Below, one piece after another: positions 17,497-26,737 of a stretch of 51,413 nt of DNA. The translations under genes and the position numbers were made by a program. The notes beneath the pieces were generated by a model. That model saw only the letters and a program-made list of their open reading frames with translations. It made no database searches and was not told where the DNA came from. Position 1 is the stretch's first letter. Each line of letters starts with the position of its first letter. Source of the DNA: Vicingus serpentipes (lineage in GTDB: Bacteria; Bacteroidota; Bacteroidia; Flavobacteriales_E; Vicingaceae); the NCBI GenBank assembly GCA_024103385.1, contig JAGFIT010000019.1, positions 1 to 51,413 on the forward strand, given 5' to 3'.

Positions 17497-18654
17497 TTAT
17501 AATGTACCTCTTTTTTCCTGTTCTCTTTCAATAGATTCAAAAAGGGCTTTGAAATTACCTGCGCCAAAACCTCTTGCTCCCATACGCTGAATTATTTCAA
17601 AAAATAATGTTGGTCTATCTTCTACTGGTTTTGTGAAAATTTGTAACAAATAACCTTCCTCATCAGCATCTATCATAATTCCTAAGCCTTTTAACGTTTC
17701 GATATCTTCTCTTAACTCATGATTATGCTCTTCTAACCTTACTGGAACTGCTTTATAATATTCTTCAGGTGGAGTAGATAAAAATTCCACTCCTCGCTCT
17801 CTCAACTGAGCTACCGTTTTAATAATATCATCAGTAGCTACAGCAATATGTTGAGCTCCAGGACCTTCATAAAAATCAAGATATTCTTCAATCTGAGATT
17901 TTTTCTTTCCTTCCGCTGGTTCATTAATTGGGAACTTAATTCTTCCATTCCCATTACTCATTACCTTACTCATTAAAGCAGAATACTCTGTATGAATTTG
18001 CTTGTCATCAAACGATAAAAAGTTAACAAATCCCATCACATCTTCGTACCATTTTACCCACTGGTTCATTTCCCCCCAACCTACATTTCCTACCATATGG
18101 TCAATAAATTTCAACCCTACAGGTGTTGGATTATAATCTGATTCCCATTTTTCATATCCTGGCAAAAATATTCCTTTATAGTTTTTCCGCTCTACAAAAA
18201 TATGAACCGTATCTCCATAAGTATGAATTCCTGAACGAATTACTTCTCCGTATTCGTCTTTTTCAGTGGTAGGTTTCATAAAAGATTTAGCTCCTCTTTT
18301 AGTGGTTTCTTCCCATGATTTAGTAGCATCCTCCACCCACAATGCTACCACCTTTACTCCATCTCCATGTTTGGTTAAATGCTCGTTAATTGGCGATTTA
18401 GAATTTAAAGGAGTGGTTAATACTAAACGTATTTTATCTTGTTTCAAAACATACGAAGCATATTCTTTACAACCTGTTTCTAATCCTTTGTATGCAAAAG
18501 ATTGAAACCCAAACGCTGTTTTATAGAAGTGGGCAGCTTGTTTTGCATTACCTACATAAAATTCAACATAATCAGTTCCTAATAAAGGAAGAAAATCCTG
18601 GGCTCCTTCAAATATTTTTTCAAGCCCATATTCTACATTTTTAATTTTACTCAT
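17497..18654 (-). CDS. hpd: 4-Hydroxyphenylpyruvate dioxygenase
   Basis: 385 residues from ATG 18654 (a TTG 33 bases earlier is an unlikely start). It consists of two vicinal-oxygen-chelate domains. The Fe(II) triad is visible in the C-terminal half: His in FIDHMVGNV, His in AQHIAVATDDI and Glu in LFFEIIQR. The C-terminal gating helix region RGFGAGNFKALFESIE is intact. It converts 4-hydroxyphenylpyruvate, CO2-releasing and O2-dependent, to homogentisate, the substrate of the dioxygenase encoded 55 bases upstream in the same direction. The pair forms the core of tyrosine catabolism; homogentisate could also serve pigment formation. Confidence 0.97.
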   Translation of the reverse strand: MSKIKNVEYGLEKIFEGAQDFLPLLGTDYVEFYVGNAKQAAHFYKTAFGFQSFAYKGLETGCKEYASYVLKQDKIRLVLTTPLNSKSPINEHLTKHGDGVKVVALWVEDATKSWEETTKRGAKSFMKPTTEKDEYGEVIRSGIHTYGDTVHIFVERKNYKGIFLPGYEKWESDYNPTPVGLKFIDHMVGNVGWGEMNQWVKWYEDVMGFVNFLSFDDKQIHTEYSALMSKVMSNGNGRIKFPINEPAEGKKKSQIEEYLDFYEGPGAQHIAVATDDIIKTVAQLRERGVEFLSTPPEEYYKAVPVRLEEHNHELREDIETLKGLGIMIDADEEGYLLQIFTKPVEDRPTLFFEIIQRMGARGFGAGNFKALFESIEREQEKRGTL

Positions 18655-18709
18655 AATAGTATATTTTTTTTGAGATTGCTTACACAATCTTAAATTCGTA
18701 ATAATTTGA

Positions 18710-19867
18710 TTAATCTAACCAAGATTGGTAGTAATTTCCATCCTGGATTTTAACAGCTTCTTCTGTAACCATCAATGGTTTAAATGTATCTACCATAACT
18801 GCTAATTCCTCGGTATCTTTTAGTCCAATACTGCGCTCCATAGCTCCAGGATGTGGACCATGAGGAATTCCTGCCGGATGTAGTGTAATTTGACCTCTCT
18901 CAATATTATTCCTACTCATAAAATCTCCATCCACATAATACAACACCTCATCAGAATCTATGTTACTGTGATTATATGGTGCCGGAATAGCTTGAGGATG
19001 ATAATCGTATAACCTTGGAACAAAGGAGCAAATGACAAAACCTGCCGCTTCAAATGTTTGATGAATTGGTGGAGGCAAATGGACTCTTCCTGTTATTGGC
19101 TCAAAATCATGAATCGAAAATTTGTACGGAAAGTTGTACCCATCCCATCCTACAACACTAAAAGGATGTGCTGCATAAATGTATTCGTGAATCATGTCCT
19201 GTTTCTTCACTTTGATCAAAAATTCTCCAACATCAGAAAAAGTTTCTAATTCTGTTGGTGGATGAATATCTCGTTCACAAAATGGTGAATGTTCTAAGTG
19301 TTGTCCAAACCAATTTCGGTACCCTTTGGGCGTATAAATTGGGCTTTTAGATTCTACAATAAATAACCTGTTATTTTGAGTATTAAAGTTGATTTGATAA
19401 ATCATTCCTCTAGGAATAACTAGGTAATCTCCATATTCAAAATCAATATTCCCTAAATGAGTTCTTAATTTCCCAGATCCTTCATGGATAAATATAACTT
19501 CATCAGAATCTGTATTTTTATAAAAATAACTCGTCAATGATTTTTTAGGACTCGCTAAAGCAATGTAACAATCTGAATTGTATAGTACCGTCTTTCTACT
19601 TTCTAAAAAATCATCTGTAGCAGGTACTGAAAATCCTTTTAAAGAAATGGACTTCATATTTTTTTCTACAGCAACCTTTGGCGCTACAGAATATGACTTT
19701 AACACTTCTTTTACCTGAGTAGGTCTATTGGTATGGTAAAGCAATGACGACATTCCATCAAAACCTACTGTACCAAATAACTCTTCATAATAAAATTTAC
19801 CTTCAGGACTTTTAAAAACCGTATGTCTTTTGTGGGGTATTTTCCCCAGCTTATGATATCGTGGCAT
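18710..19867 (-). CDS. hmgA: Homogentisate 1,2-dioxygenase
   Basis: 385 residues, cupin-type. It starts MPRYHKLGKIPHKRHTVF and contains the conserved segments DGMSSLLYHTNRPTQV, IHEGSGKLRTHLGNIDFEYGDY, NHSNIDSDEVLYYVDGDFMSR and HPAGIPHGPHPG. The His and Glu residues in the last two are the expected iron ligands. The enzyme cleaves homogentisate to maleylacetoacetate. It is shorter than the roughly 430-residue proteobacterial and mammalian forms but matches the compact Bacteroidota type. It is probably cotranscribed with hpd. Maleylacetoacetate isomerase and fumarylacetoacetase are not in the window. Confidence 0.95.
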   Translation of the reverse strand: MPRYHKLGKIPHKRHTVFKSPEGKFYYEELFGTVGFDGMSSLLYHTNRPTQVKEVLKSYSVAPKVAVEKNMKSISLKGFSVPATDDFLESRKTVLYNSDCYIALASPKKSLTSYFYKNTDSDEVIFIHEGSGKLRTHLGNIDFEYGDYLVIPRGMIYQINFNTQNNRLFIVESKSPIYTPKGYRNWFGQHLEHSPFCERDIHPPTELETFSDVGEFLIKVKKQDMIHEYIYAAHPFSVVGWDGYNFPYKFSIHDFEPITGRVHLPPPIHQTFEAAGFVICSFVPRLYDYHPQAIPAPYNHSNIDSDEVLYYVDGDFMSRNNIERGQITLHPAGIPHGPHPGAMERSIGLKDTEELAVMVDTFKPLMVTEEAVKIQDGNYYQSWLD

Positions 19868-19871
19868 AAGT

Positions 19872-19927
19872 AATGATTATTTTAAACTAATGAATAATAA
19901 TATTAATCGAAAAGTTCAATAATCATT
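19872..19927. repeat. 10-bp inverted repeat in the hmgA leader
   Basis: AATGATTATT (19872-19881) and AATAATCATT (19918-19927) are perfect complements 36 bases apart, just upstream of the hmgA ATG. They may be an operator for control of the tyrosine pathway. AT-rich composition makes chance repeats fairly likely. Confidence 0.3.
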
Positions 19928-20037
19928 CTGGATCTCGCTTGAGTTCTTTCTTTATTCTATTCTTATATTGTGGCACACTTCTTTTCACCTTATTGTAAAT
20001 ATACAAAATTGACTAAAATAAAAGTAACAACTATCAA

Positions 20038-20481
20038 TTAATTATCTTCAGCAAACCACTCTGCGTAAGAATTGGGGGTTTCTCTCAAAAACAAACTATG
20101 CAGTTGAATGTTACTTGGCAACTTCGATTGAATTAAATTTGCGTAATGCACCAACAACTTTTCACAAGTGGGCTGAAAAGGAACGATAATTAGCTTATTC
20201 ATAAATTCAAATTGTTCTTCCTCAATTTTCATTTTTTCATTCAGTACCAATGAATGGTCATATTTATGAACGATTAACTCATTAACAATATCTTTTATAA
20301 TTCCAAAATCAATAACCATCCCCTCATCAGAATCAGCTGTTCCTTCTTTCACCTTACCTATTACAGTGACCTTCAATTTATAAGAATGCCCATGTATATT
20401 TTTGCACGGACCATCATAACCTAACAAGGCATGTGCCATTTCAAATTGAAATTCCTTAGTAATTCGGATTGTCGACATCAT
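20038..20481 (-). CDS. queD: 6-Carboxytetrahydropterin synthase, QueD-type (PTPS family)
   Basis: 147 residues starting at adjacent ATG codons (20481 or 20478). The zinc histidines are seen in EMAHALLGY and NIHGH. The catalytic Cys is in CKNIHGH, with the CxxxHGH spacing of QueD (6-carboxytetrahydropterin synthase) rather than the longer spacing of 6-pyruvoyl-tetrahydropterin synthase. KYDHSLVLNE and a C-terminal Glu (LFLRETPNSYAEW) complete the active site. It acts on dihydroneopterin triphosphate in queuosine/7-deazaguanine synthesis. QueC/QueE are not nearby. It has its own promoter inside the end of the upstream gene. Confidence 0.85.
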   Translation of the reverse strand: MMSTIRITKEFQFEMAHALLGYDGPCKNIHGHSYKLKVTVIGKVKEGTADSDEGMVIDFGIIKDIVNELIVHKYDHSLVLNEKMKIEEEQFEFMNKLIIVPFQPTCEKLLVHYANLIQSKLPSNIQLHSLFLRETPNSYAEWFAEDN

Positions 20482-20496
20482 CTTTTATTTTCTCCA

Positions 20497-20525
20497 CAAA
20501 ATTAGTAATTGTTTGGTTTTTACAA
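20497..20525 (-). promoter_or_regulatory. Promoter for the QueD-type gene
   Basis: On the minus strand TTG (20525-20523) is followed by 18 bases and TAATTTTG (20504-20497). The first ATG is 15 bases downstream. The -33 element overlaps the last codons of the propeller/SpoIIE gene. Confidence 0.5.
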
Positions 20526-23500
20526 CCTACTTCCTATAATGATTACATCATCTATTTGTTCAAGATCTCCCATCCATTCCTCAAAAGTTTCGTTTAAAAT
20601 AGTTCTTTGCTCTTCCATACTTTTAGAGTTAATAGACAACAACAACTTCTTAAAATTTTTGTACCTAAATTTTTTCCCCTTTTCACCACCAAATTGATCA
20701 GCATAACCATCTGAAAACAGGTAAATGGTATCTCCTTTTTCTAATTTAAATGAATGATTAGTAAATAATTGCGTCTTCTCAGTATAACTTCCTATTGGAA
20801 ATCTATCTGATTTGATTTCGTACAACATTAGTCCATCATCATTAACCATATTAGGCTCCAAATCTTCTCCTGTTAAATTATTTAATCTATGTTTGGTAAC
20901 AACATACAATGGATTGTACGCTCCTGCGTATTCTAACTCATTTGTCTTTTTATCAAAAGAACATAATGAAATATCCATTCCATCTTTTATAGCACCCGAA
21001 TCCACCTCTTGTCTTAGTGCTAAAGAAACCCCTTTATTCAATTCATTTAATATTTCATCTGGTTTGGTAATGCTGTATTCTCCCACAATTTTATCCAATA
21101 AATTGTAGCCTACAATACTCATAAAAGCTCCTGGAACTCCATGGCCTGTACAATCGACTGCTGCAAACAATGACTTATCATCCTTGTGTGTTAACCAATA
21201 AAAATCTCCACTAACAATATCTTTTGGGTTAAACAGTATAAAAGTTTGAGACAGTTGATCAGTAAACATTTCTCCTGTAGGTAAAATGGCATCTTGTATT
21301 CGTTTGGCGTAAGTAATACTATCAATAATATCCTTATTCTTCCTTTCAATTTCTTGACTTTTTTGTACCACTTCTTCTGTTCTTTCTTTTACTTTTTCTT
21401 CTAATATTTCTTTTTCTTTAATTAAATTCTTCTCCCGCATTTTGATTAAGAAAATCACCAATACAATAACAAAAAATAGACATAAAATAATGAACCATGG
21501 GCGTTGCCACAAAGGAGGTACTATTTCAAAATGATAAGTAGCAGGAGTTGAGTTCCATACTCCATTATTATTACTTGCTATCACTTTAAAAGTATATTTA
21601 CCTGGAGGTAAAGGTGAATAGGTTACATAAGTTTGTTGTGTAGGCATCCTCCAATCATCATCCGCTCCTTCTAACATTACCTTGTAAAAAACTTGATTTG
21701 GATTGGTTAAACAGATACTAGAATAATTGAAAACGATGGCCTTTTCTCGATAACTTAATTTTAAGCCTTGCTCCATTTCTCGTTTTTCTAAATTAACTGT
21801 AAATCTAGTAATGCGCGTAAGTGGCTCTAATGTATTTTGAACTTCATCCGCAATATTTAATTTAACCGCTCCCATTATTGTTCCAAACCATAAGTTCCCT
21901 TCATCATCTTTACATGTAGCATTATTTTTAGATTCAATTCCCACATAACCCATCCTATCATCATAAGCATAAAATCGTTTTTCTTGTGTATTAAATTTAT
22001 TTAATCCTTTATTAGACCCTATCCATAAATTACCGTTATCATCAATATTTAAGAATGCAATATAATCCGATAAAAGACCATCTTTTACTGTATATTTTTT
22101 TACTATTTCTTTTCCATTAAAGAGCAACACTCCTTTTCCTTCCGTACCAATCCATAATCTGCCTTGTTTATCTTCAATAACAGCCGTAGGGGTAATTTTC
22201 TCTACCAATTTAACAGCTTCAATTTTTTCCTTTTTAACATCTATTCTAGTTAATCCTTTTCCTCTAGCTCCTACCCACACTATATTTTTAGAATCTGTAT
22301 AAAGTACTGAAATATCATTTCCTGCTAATCCATCTAATTGAGTGAGTCTATTCGCCAACTGATAATTAATCTCATAAAAAATCAAACCATCTGTTGTTCC
22401 GACCCACAAATTATTAGTTTTATCCACTTCTAATGCTGTAATATAGGGCTGACTCATAAATGAATTAATTCGATAATTCATTTCAAAACGATTTTGTTGT
22501 GAATTAAAAGAGAGCACACCTCCACCCCAACTTCCTATCCATATATTGTTATTCTTGTCTTTTTTAATGAATCTAATGTCTTTATAAGGTAATCCATTTT
22601 CTTCTGTATAGTTTTTTACTAATTGAGAATTATTTATAACAGAAATCCCTTCATTAGTCCCTATCCAAATTTTATCTTTTTCTGCTAATATTGCCCATAC
22701 CTGATCTGTAATTAAGCCATTATTTACCCCATATGAAATAAGTTGACTTCCCTTATACACCAACAACCCATTTTCTTTTGAACCGAACAATACATTTCCT
22801 TCCCTGTCTTTAGCGACACACCTTATATAATTATCTTTTAATCCTTTTTCTTTATTAATCGTTAATAACTTATGATTACCCGTTATTTTTGTAACACCTC
22901 CACCCCAAGTTCCTACCCATATATTCCCTTTACTATCTTCAGCTATTGTACTTATCCAATTAGATGCTAAACCATCTCTTACATCATAAATTTTTAGTTC
23001 GCCTAAATTTGTTCGATAATGATATAACCCTCCGTTATACGAACCAAACCATTGATCAGAATTTTCTGATTCAAACATGTAAGTAATTTGAAAATAAGCG
23101 GGCATGTTAGGAACCTTATAAAATTCAAATTCATTTTTTTGATAGTTATAATTTTTAATCCCAACATCCGTCACAAAGTATACATTGCCGTTTCTGAGTT
23201 TTATCACTTGAAAAACAATATCACTTAATCCCTCTTGTCCTTTGTATTGCTTAAAACGAATTTCTTTTTTTGTTTCTGCATAAGGATTAGCTATCTTAAT
23301 AACTCCCTCACCAAAAGAAGTTACCCATAAATTCCCTTCATCATCTTCACTAAACGAAGTAATATCAGCACTCATACTAAGCACCACTTCTATTTTGCCA
23401 TTTTTATACCGAGAAACACCTCCATCGACATGACCAAACCAAATTATTCCTAATGAATCTATATGAATAGCCTTTACAGCACCATCGGCCAAACCATTTT

Positions 23501-23735
23501 CAGTAGTATAATTGATGAACTCTTTTCCATTAAACAAAGAAACTCCACTAGCGGTTCCCAGCCACACAGCTCCTTGACTATCTTGTTCTACTGCATAAAC
23601 GCTAGACTGAGCTAACCCTTCCTTAACACTATATTTATCAAAATGATAGGTTTGCGCATAAGTAGAATAAGATATAAAAAAAATAACCGACAAGATATAC
23701 ACCTTGACGGTTACTAAAAATTGATTTTTTTTCAT
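20520..23735 (-). CDS. Two-component-type propeller sensor with SpoIIE (PP2C) phosphatase output
   Basis: 1071 residues. A signal peptide or anchor (about 10-27) leads into a series of about twelve or more Reg_prop blades (about 30-620; repeats such as GNIWVGTWGGGV, NNLWVGTTDGL, GRLWIGTEGKG), probably two seven-bladed periplasmic propellers. A Y_Y_Y domain (about 660-725), one membrane helix (about 748-766, WFIILCLFFVIVLVIFLI) and a coiled coil (about 766-800) follow. The SpoIIE/PP2C domain (about 803-1071) carries metal motifs VSGDFYW, AAVDCTGHGVPGAFMS and IYLFSDGYADQFGG. The output is thus Ser/Thr phosphatase rather than kinase. It starts 8 bases after the caspase gene. Confidence 0.9.
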   Translation of the reverse strand: MKKNQFLVTVKVYILSVIFFISYSTYAQTYHFDKYSVKEGLAQSSVYAVEQDSQGAVWLGTASGVSLFNGKEFINYTTENGLADGAVKAIHIDSLGIIWFGHVDGGVSRYKNGKIEVVLSMSADITSFSEDDEGNLWVTSFGEGVIKIANPYAETKKEIRFKQYKGQEGLSDIVFQVIKLRNGNVYFVTDVGIKNYNYQKNEFEFYKVPNMPAYFQITYMFESENSDQWFGSYNGGLYHYRTNLGELKIYDVRDGLASNWISTIAEDSKGNIWVGTWGGGVTKITGNHKLLTINKEKGLKDNYIRCVAKDREGNVLFGSKENGLLVYKGSQLISYGVNNGLITDQVWAILAEKDKIWIGTNEGISVINNSQLVKNYTEENGLPYKDIRFIKKDKNNNIWIGSWGGGVLSFNSQQNRFEMNYRINSFMSQPYITALEVDKTNNLWVGTTDGLIFYEINYQLANRLTQLDGLAGNDISVLYTDSKNIVWVGARGKGLTRIDVKKEKIEAVKLVEKITPTAVIEDKQGRLWIGTEGKGVLLFNGKEIVKKYTVKDGLLSDYIAFLNIDDNGNLWIGSNKGLNKFNTQEKRFYAYDDRMGYVGIESKNNATCKDDEGNLWFGTIMGAVKLNIADEVQNTLEPLTRITRFTVNLEKREMEQGLKLSYREKAIVFNYSSICLTNPNQVFYKVMLEGADDDWRMPTQQTYVTYSPLPPGKYTFKVIASNNNGVWNSTPATYHFEIVPPLWQRPWFIILCLFFVIVLVIFLIKMREKNLIKEKEILEEKVKERTEEVVQKSQEIERKNKDIIDSITYAKRIQDAILPTGEMFTDQLSQTFILFNPKDIVSGDFYWLTHKDDKSLFAAVDCTGHGVPGAFMSIVGYNLLDKIVGEYSITKPDEILNELNKGVSLALRQEVDSGAIKDGMDISLCSFDKKTNELEYAGAYNPLYVVTKHRLNNLTGEDLEPNMVNDDGLMLYEIKSDRFPIGSYTEKTQLFTNHSFKLEKGDTIYLFSDGYADQFGGEKGKKFRYKNFKKLLLSINSKSMEEQRTILNETFEEWMGDLEQIDDVIIIGSRL

Positions 23736-23743
23736 AAAACTTA

Positions 23744-26080
23744 TTATTTTTTGATAAAGAAGAACGTTCCATTTTCATCTTCTAAACCAGCAATTTTTCC
23801 AAATTTAGGTTTTTGTTTTCCTCCCGTTCCTACTGCATCTTTTACCTTTGTTACAATTGTTTCTATAGGGATACAATTATTAGGGTTACTACTCAACGTA
23901 TTCGCAAATGTTTTTGTAAACTGAGAATTGTCAACCGCTAGTTCATAACCTGCAGAAGAAAAAACTTGTGATGATTTAAATTTTGTTGATTTCCAATCAT
24001 TGCAGCTTTGTGCTTTAGGAGTAGATCGCATTGCCTGATAAAATGAGGGACCAGATTCACATGCATCTGTAATTACTAATGTATGTGTAATGTATTTAGA
24101 ATATGATTGCATTGCTGCTTTTAAATTATTGATATTAAAATACGTAAACTCATCATCTCTTTTAGCATCAGTAGGAATCCAATACCCAGCATCATTAATA
24201 AATTTACCATGCCCAGCATACCATACTAATAAAGAGTTCACCTGATTACTTCTAACTAAATCTCTCAATTCAATAGAAAAAAATCGTTCTAATGCTGCTT
24301 TCGACATATTCTCTTTATGCAATATATTATGAATTTTATATTTAGCAAAGGCAGACTTCATCATCGTTACATCCTTAGTTGGTCCATCCAAACTGGCAAA
24401 ATTTTGATAATTAGAATTTTCAATAAAAACAACCCATGTCTTGCCCATTGGGTTATCAGCTAAAAGTTCAATATTTTCTCTATTGATGGTAAATTTTTTC
24501 TCCGCCTTATTTCCATATTGATCGACAGCTGTAATTGTAAAATCACCTTTATTCATGATGTTAATGGTTGCTGAAAATTTTGGATTTTTATCATCCAATA
24601 CATAACTTGCTGTTGCCCCTTCCACTAAAATGCTTTTGATTAAACTTTCATCTTCCATAATTCCTTCTACGTACAATGTAGGATCATCTGCATCTAAGTA
24701 TACTGTCCCGTCATCTGATGCATAAGGAGCCATTAACTTTACCACAGGTGAATTGACTTCCGTTTCTATAATTTTATATACCCATGTCTCTGAATTTTGA
24801 TACACATCAAACGCAGTAATTGTAATTTCTTCTATCTCTTTGATATTCAATTCTAATTCAAATACTGGATTAATCGTATCCTTATTAAAAGAAGCATCTT
24901 TTCCATTTACTTTGATAAAAGAGATATTACTTTCATCCATTATTTGCCCTTTAACTGTATACATTAAAGCATTCGTGGCTACCTGAACAACTCCTTCCTT
25001 AGGAGAAACAGGGTCTATCATTACAATTTTAGGATTGTTACTTTCTTTATTTAATTCATACAGTCTTTCTTTCGCCTTATCATATAATTTCATCGCTCTC
25101 CCGTCATAAGGAGAAAGTTCTTTTAGCTTTTGATAATCTGCAATTGCTGATTTGAAATTAGACAATGCTTCATAAGATTTAGCTCTTTGGTAGTAAGAAA
25201 AATAATCTTCTTTATTAATGGATATTGCTTTTGTAAAATCGGCTATCGCATTTTGATGTTGAGCTAAATCTTGATAAACAGCTCCTCTTTTTAGGTAATA
25301 ATTGATATCGTTAGGGTGATCCAATATAATTGCAGATAAATCTTCAACTGCTTTTTGAGGCATCTTATTCGCCATATGTATATCTGCTCTTACTAATAAA
25401 ACTCCAATATTGTCTCCTTCCAACTTAAGAGCTTTTTCACATGCTGCTAATGCTTTTTCAAAATTGTTTAACTTCAAATTAGCATGTGCTAATCCTATAT
25501 GTGCTTCTTTAAGTTTAGGAGAATAATAAACCGCTCTTCCGAAACTATTCGCGGCTTCCGAAAAATGCATCAAGCTATCTTCAGCAACACCTCTTAAATA
25601 ATAATTTTCGCCTGTCTTTTTATTCGATATCGCCAATTCAGCATTATCAATTGCTTTTTGATACTGCTTCAACTTCATCAACGATAAGGTATTGTACTCA
25701 TATGCTTCTTCTAGCTTTTTGTCGTTATCTATTGCAGCTGTAAATGCTACTGATGCTTCCTGGTAATTTTCTAATTGATAATAAGCTTTTCCTAAGTTAT
25801 TATAGTATTCTGCCTCTTTAGGTTTGAAGCCTGTTGCTCTTTTAAAATCTGAAACTGCCTTATCCAATTCTCCAAGAGCCATATAAGATAATCCTCTCAA
25901 ATTAAACGCTCTATCGTGGTCTGTTTTAGCCTCTATCACTACAGTAAATTCTTCTATCGCTGCTTTATAATCTTTCTTTTCATAAAAAGATGTTCCAGAC
26001 CTATAATTTTTAAAATAAGTCTGAGCTGATAACACCCCTGTCAACAAGATTAAAACGAATAATAATTGTACTTTTTTCAT
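23744..26080 (-). CDS. Exported TPR protein with caspase (C14) protease domain
   Basis: 778 residues. A signal peptide (KKVQLLFVLILLTGVLSAQ) without a lipobox predicts export. Residues about 22-340 hold about nine or ten TPRs. About 355-535 are two similar beta-sandwich modules (GQIMDESNISFIKVNG; GIMEDESLIKSILVEG). About 545-778 are a caspase/C14 domain with the dyad H624 (WYAGHGKF) and C674 (ITDACESG), so it looks catalytically competent. Substrates are likely Lys/Arg- or acid-specific but cannot be told. An exported caspase is unusual, since death-type caspases act in the cytoplasm. It forms an operon with the propeller/SpoIIE sensor. Confidence 0.9.
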   Translation of the reverse strand: MKKVQLLFVLILLTGVLSAQTYFKNYRSGTSFYEKKDYKAAIEEFTVVIEAKTDHDRAFNLRGLSYMALGELDKAVSDFKRATGFKPKEAEYYNNLGKAYYQLENYQEASVAFTAAIDNDKKLEEAYEYNTLSLMKLKQYQKAIDNAELAISNKKTGENYYLRGVAEDSLMHFSEAANSFGRAVYYSPKLKEAHIGLAHANLKLNNFEKALAACEKALKLEGDNIGVLLVRADIHMANKMPQKAVEDLSAIILDHPNDINYYLKRGAVYQDLAQHQNAIADFTKAISINKEDYFSYYQRAKSYEALSNFKSAIADYQKLKELSPYDGRAMKLYDKAKERLYELNKESNNPKIVMIDPVSPKEGVVQVATNALMYTVKGQIMDESNISFIKVNGKDASFNKDTINPVFELELNIKEIEEITITAFDVYQNSETWVYKIIETEVNSPVVKLMAPYASDDGTVYLDADDPTLYVEGIMEDESLIKSILVEGATASYVLDDKNPKFSATINIMNKGDFTITAVDQYGNKAEKKFTINRENIELLADNPMGKTWVVFIENSNYQNFASLDGPTKDVTMMKSAFAKYKIHNILHKENMSKAALERFFSIELRDLVRSNQVNSLLVWYAGHGKFINDAGYWIPTDAKRDDEFTYFNINNLKAAMQSYSKYITHTLVITDACESGPSFYQAMRSTPKAQSCNDWKSTKFKSSQVFSSAGYELAVDNSQFTKTFANTLSSNPNNCIPIETIVTKVKDAVGTGGKQKPKFGKIAGLEDENGTFFFIKK

Positions 26081-26119
26081 CGTATTTTACTCTTTAAAAA
26101 ATTAAAAATCAAGCTCCAA

Positions 26120-26127
26120 CAAAACTA
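26120..26127 (-). promoter_or_regulatory. Putative -7 box for the caspase/propeller operon
   Basis: The minus strand reads TAGTTTTG, a perfect TAnnTTTG, 39 bases before the caspase ATG. No TTG stands at the normal -33 distance, so activation by a regulator or an alternative sigma is possible. Confidence 0.4.
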
Positions 26128-26253
26128 AACATTATTTCGATGATTGATAATATTATGTAGACAAAAATCTCCAGTTTTCTTCAAAAAAGTAATCTTAAAC
26201 AACTCGTCTTTAAAAATCAATTTTAGTAACTTTACCATTAAAATAAAATTAGC

Positions 26254-26424
26254 TTGTTACTAAAAGATAAAATAAAAAGTACTGTTGGGTTTGTTCTACT
26301 CATCATTTTAGTGACTACCTTTTTTGTCGTTGGAAAAGAGTCTCTCATAATGAAATATACCAGTGCATTATGTTTAATTACATGGCTAATTACAATGATT
26401 ATTATTAACCGTAAATACAAATAG
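26254..26424 (+). CDS. Small two-helix membrane protein with a TTG start
   Basis: A 56-residue frame from TTG 26254 to TAG 26424; the in-frame stop at 26239 excludes a much longer form and there is no usable upstream ATG. It encodes two hydrophobic helices (VGFVLLIILVTTFFVVG and SALCLITWLITMIIIN) with basic flanks (LLKDKIKS, NRKYK), a pattern unlikely by chance. It ends 4 bases before the ybaB ATG, as expected for the first gene of an operon. A near -7 box (TAACTTTA, 26227-26234) precedes it. Family unknown. Confidence 0.6.
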   Translation: MLLKDKIKSTVGFVLLIILVTTFFVVGKESLIMKYTSALCLITWLITMIIINRKYK

Positions 26425-26428
26425 AATT

Positions 26429-26737
26429 ATGCTAGGAAATATGTTCAATAAAAAAATGATGGAAAAGATGCAAGGACAAGTGGAAGAAGTAAAAGGGAAA
26501 TTAAATAACATCAGTGTAACAGGAGAAGCAGAAAATGGAGCTATAAAAGTAATTGCCAATGGAAATCGTTTATTAAATAGCATTGAGATAACTGATGAAT
26601 TTTATACTTCAGCGTCTAAAGAACAAATAGAAGATTTAATTGTTACTGCAGCCAACAGAGCTTTAGAGCAAGCTGAAAGAGTTGAAAAAAGTGAAATGAG
26701 TCATGCCGCAATGGGCATTATACCAGGATTAGGCTAA
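26429..26737 (+). CDS. ybaB: YbaB/EbfC-family nucleoid-associated protein
   Basis: 102 residues, the usual size. It opens with an amphipathic Met/Lys/Gln-rich helix (MFNKKMMEKMQGQVEEVKGK), continues with the central strands GEAENGAIKVIANGNRLLNSIEI and ends with a helix of AANRALEQAERVEKSEM. The family forms dimers that bind DNA and influence the nucleoid. The usual neighbours dnaX and recR are absent; here it sits between two membrane protein genes, with its stop overlapping the next start by 1 base. Confidence 0.9.
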   Translation: MLGNMFNKKMMEKMQGQVEEVKGKLNNISVTGEAENGAIKVIANGNRLLNSIEITDEFYTSASKEQIEDLIVTAANRALEQAERVEKSEMSHAAMGIIPGLG

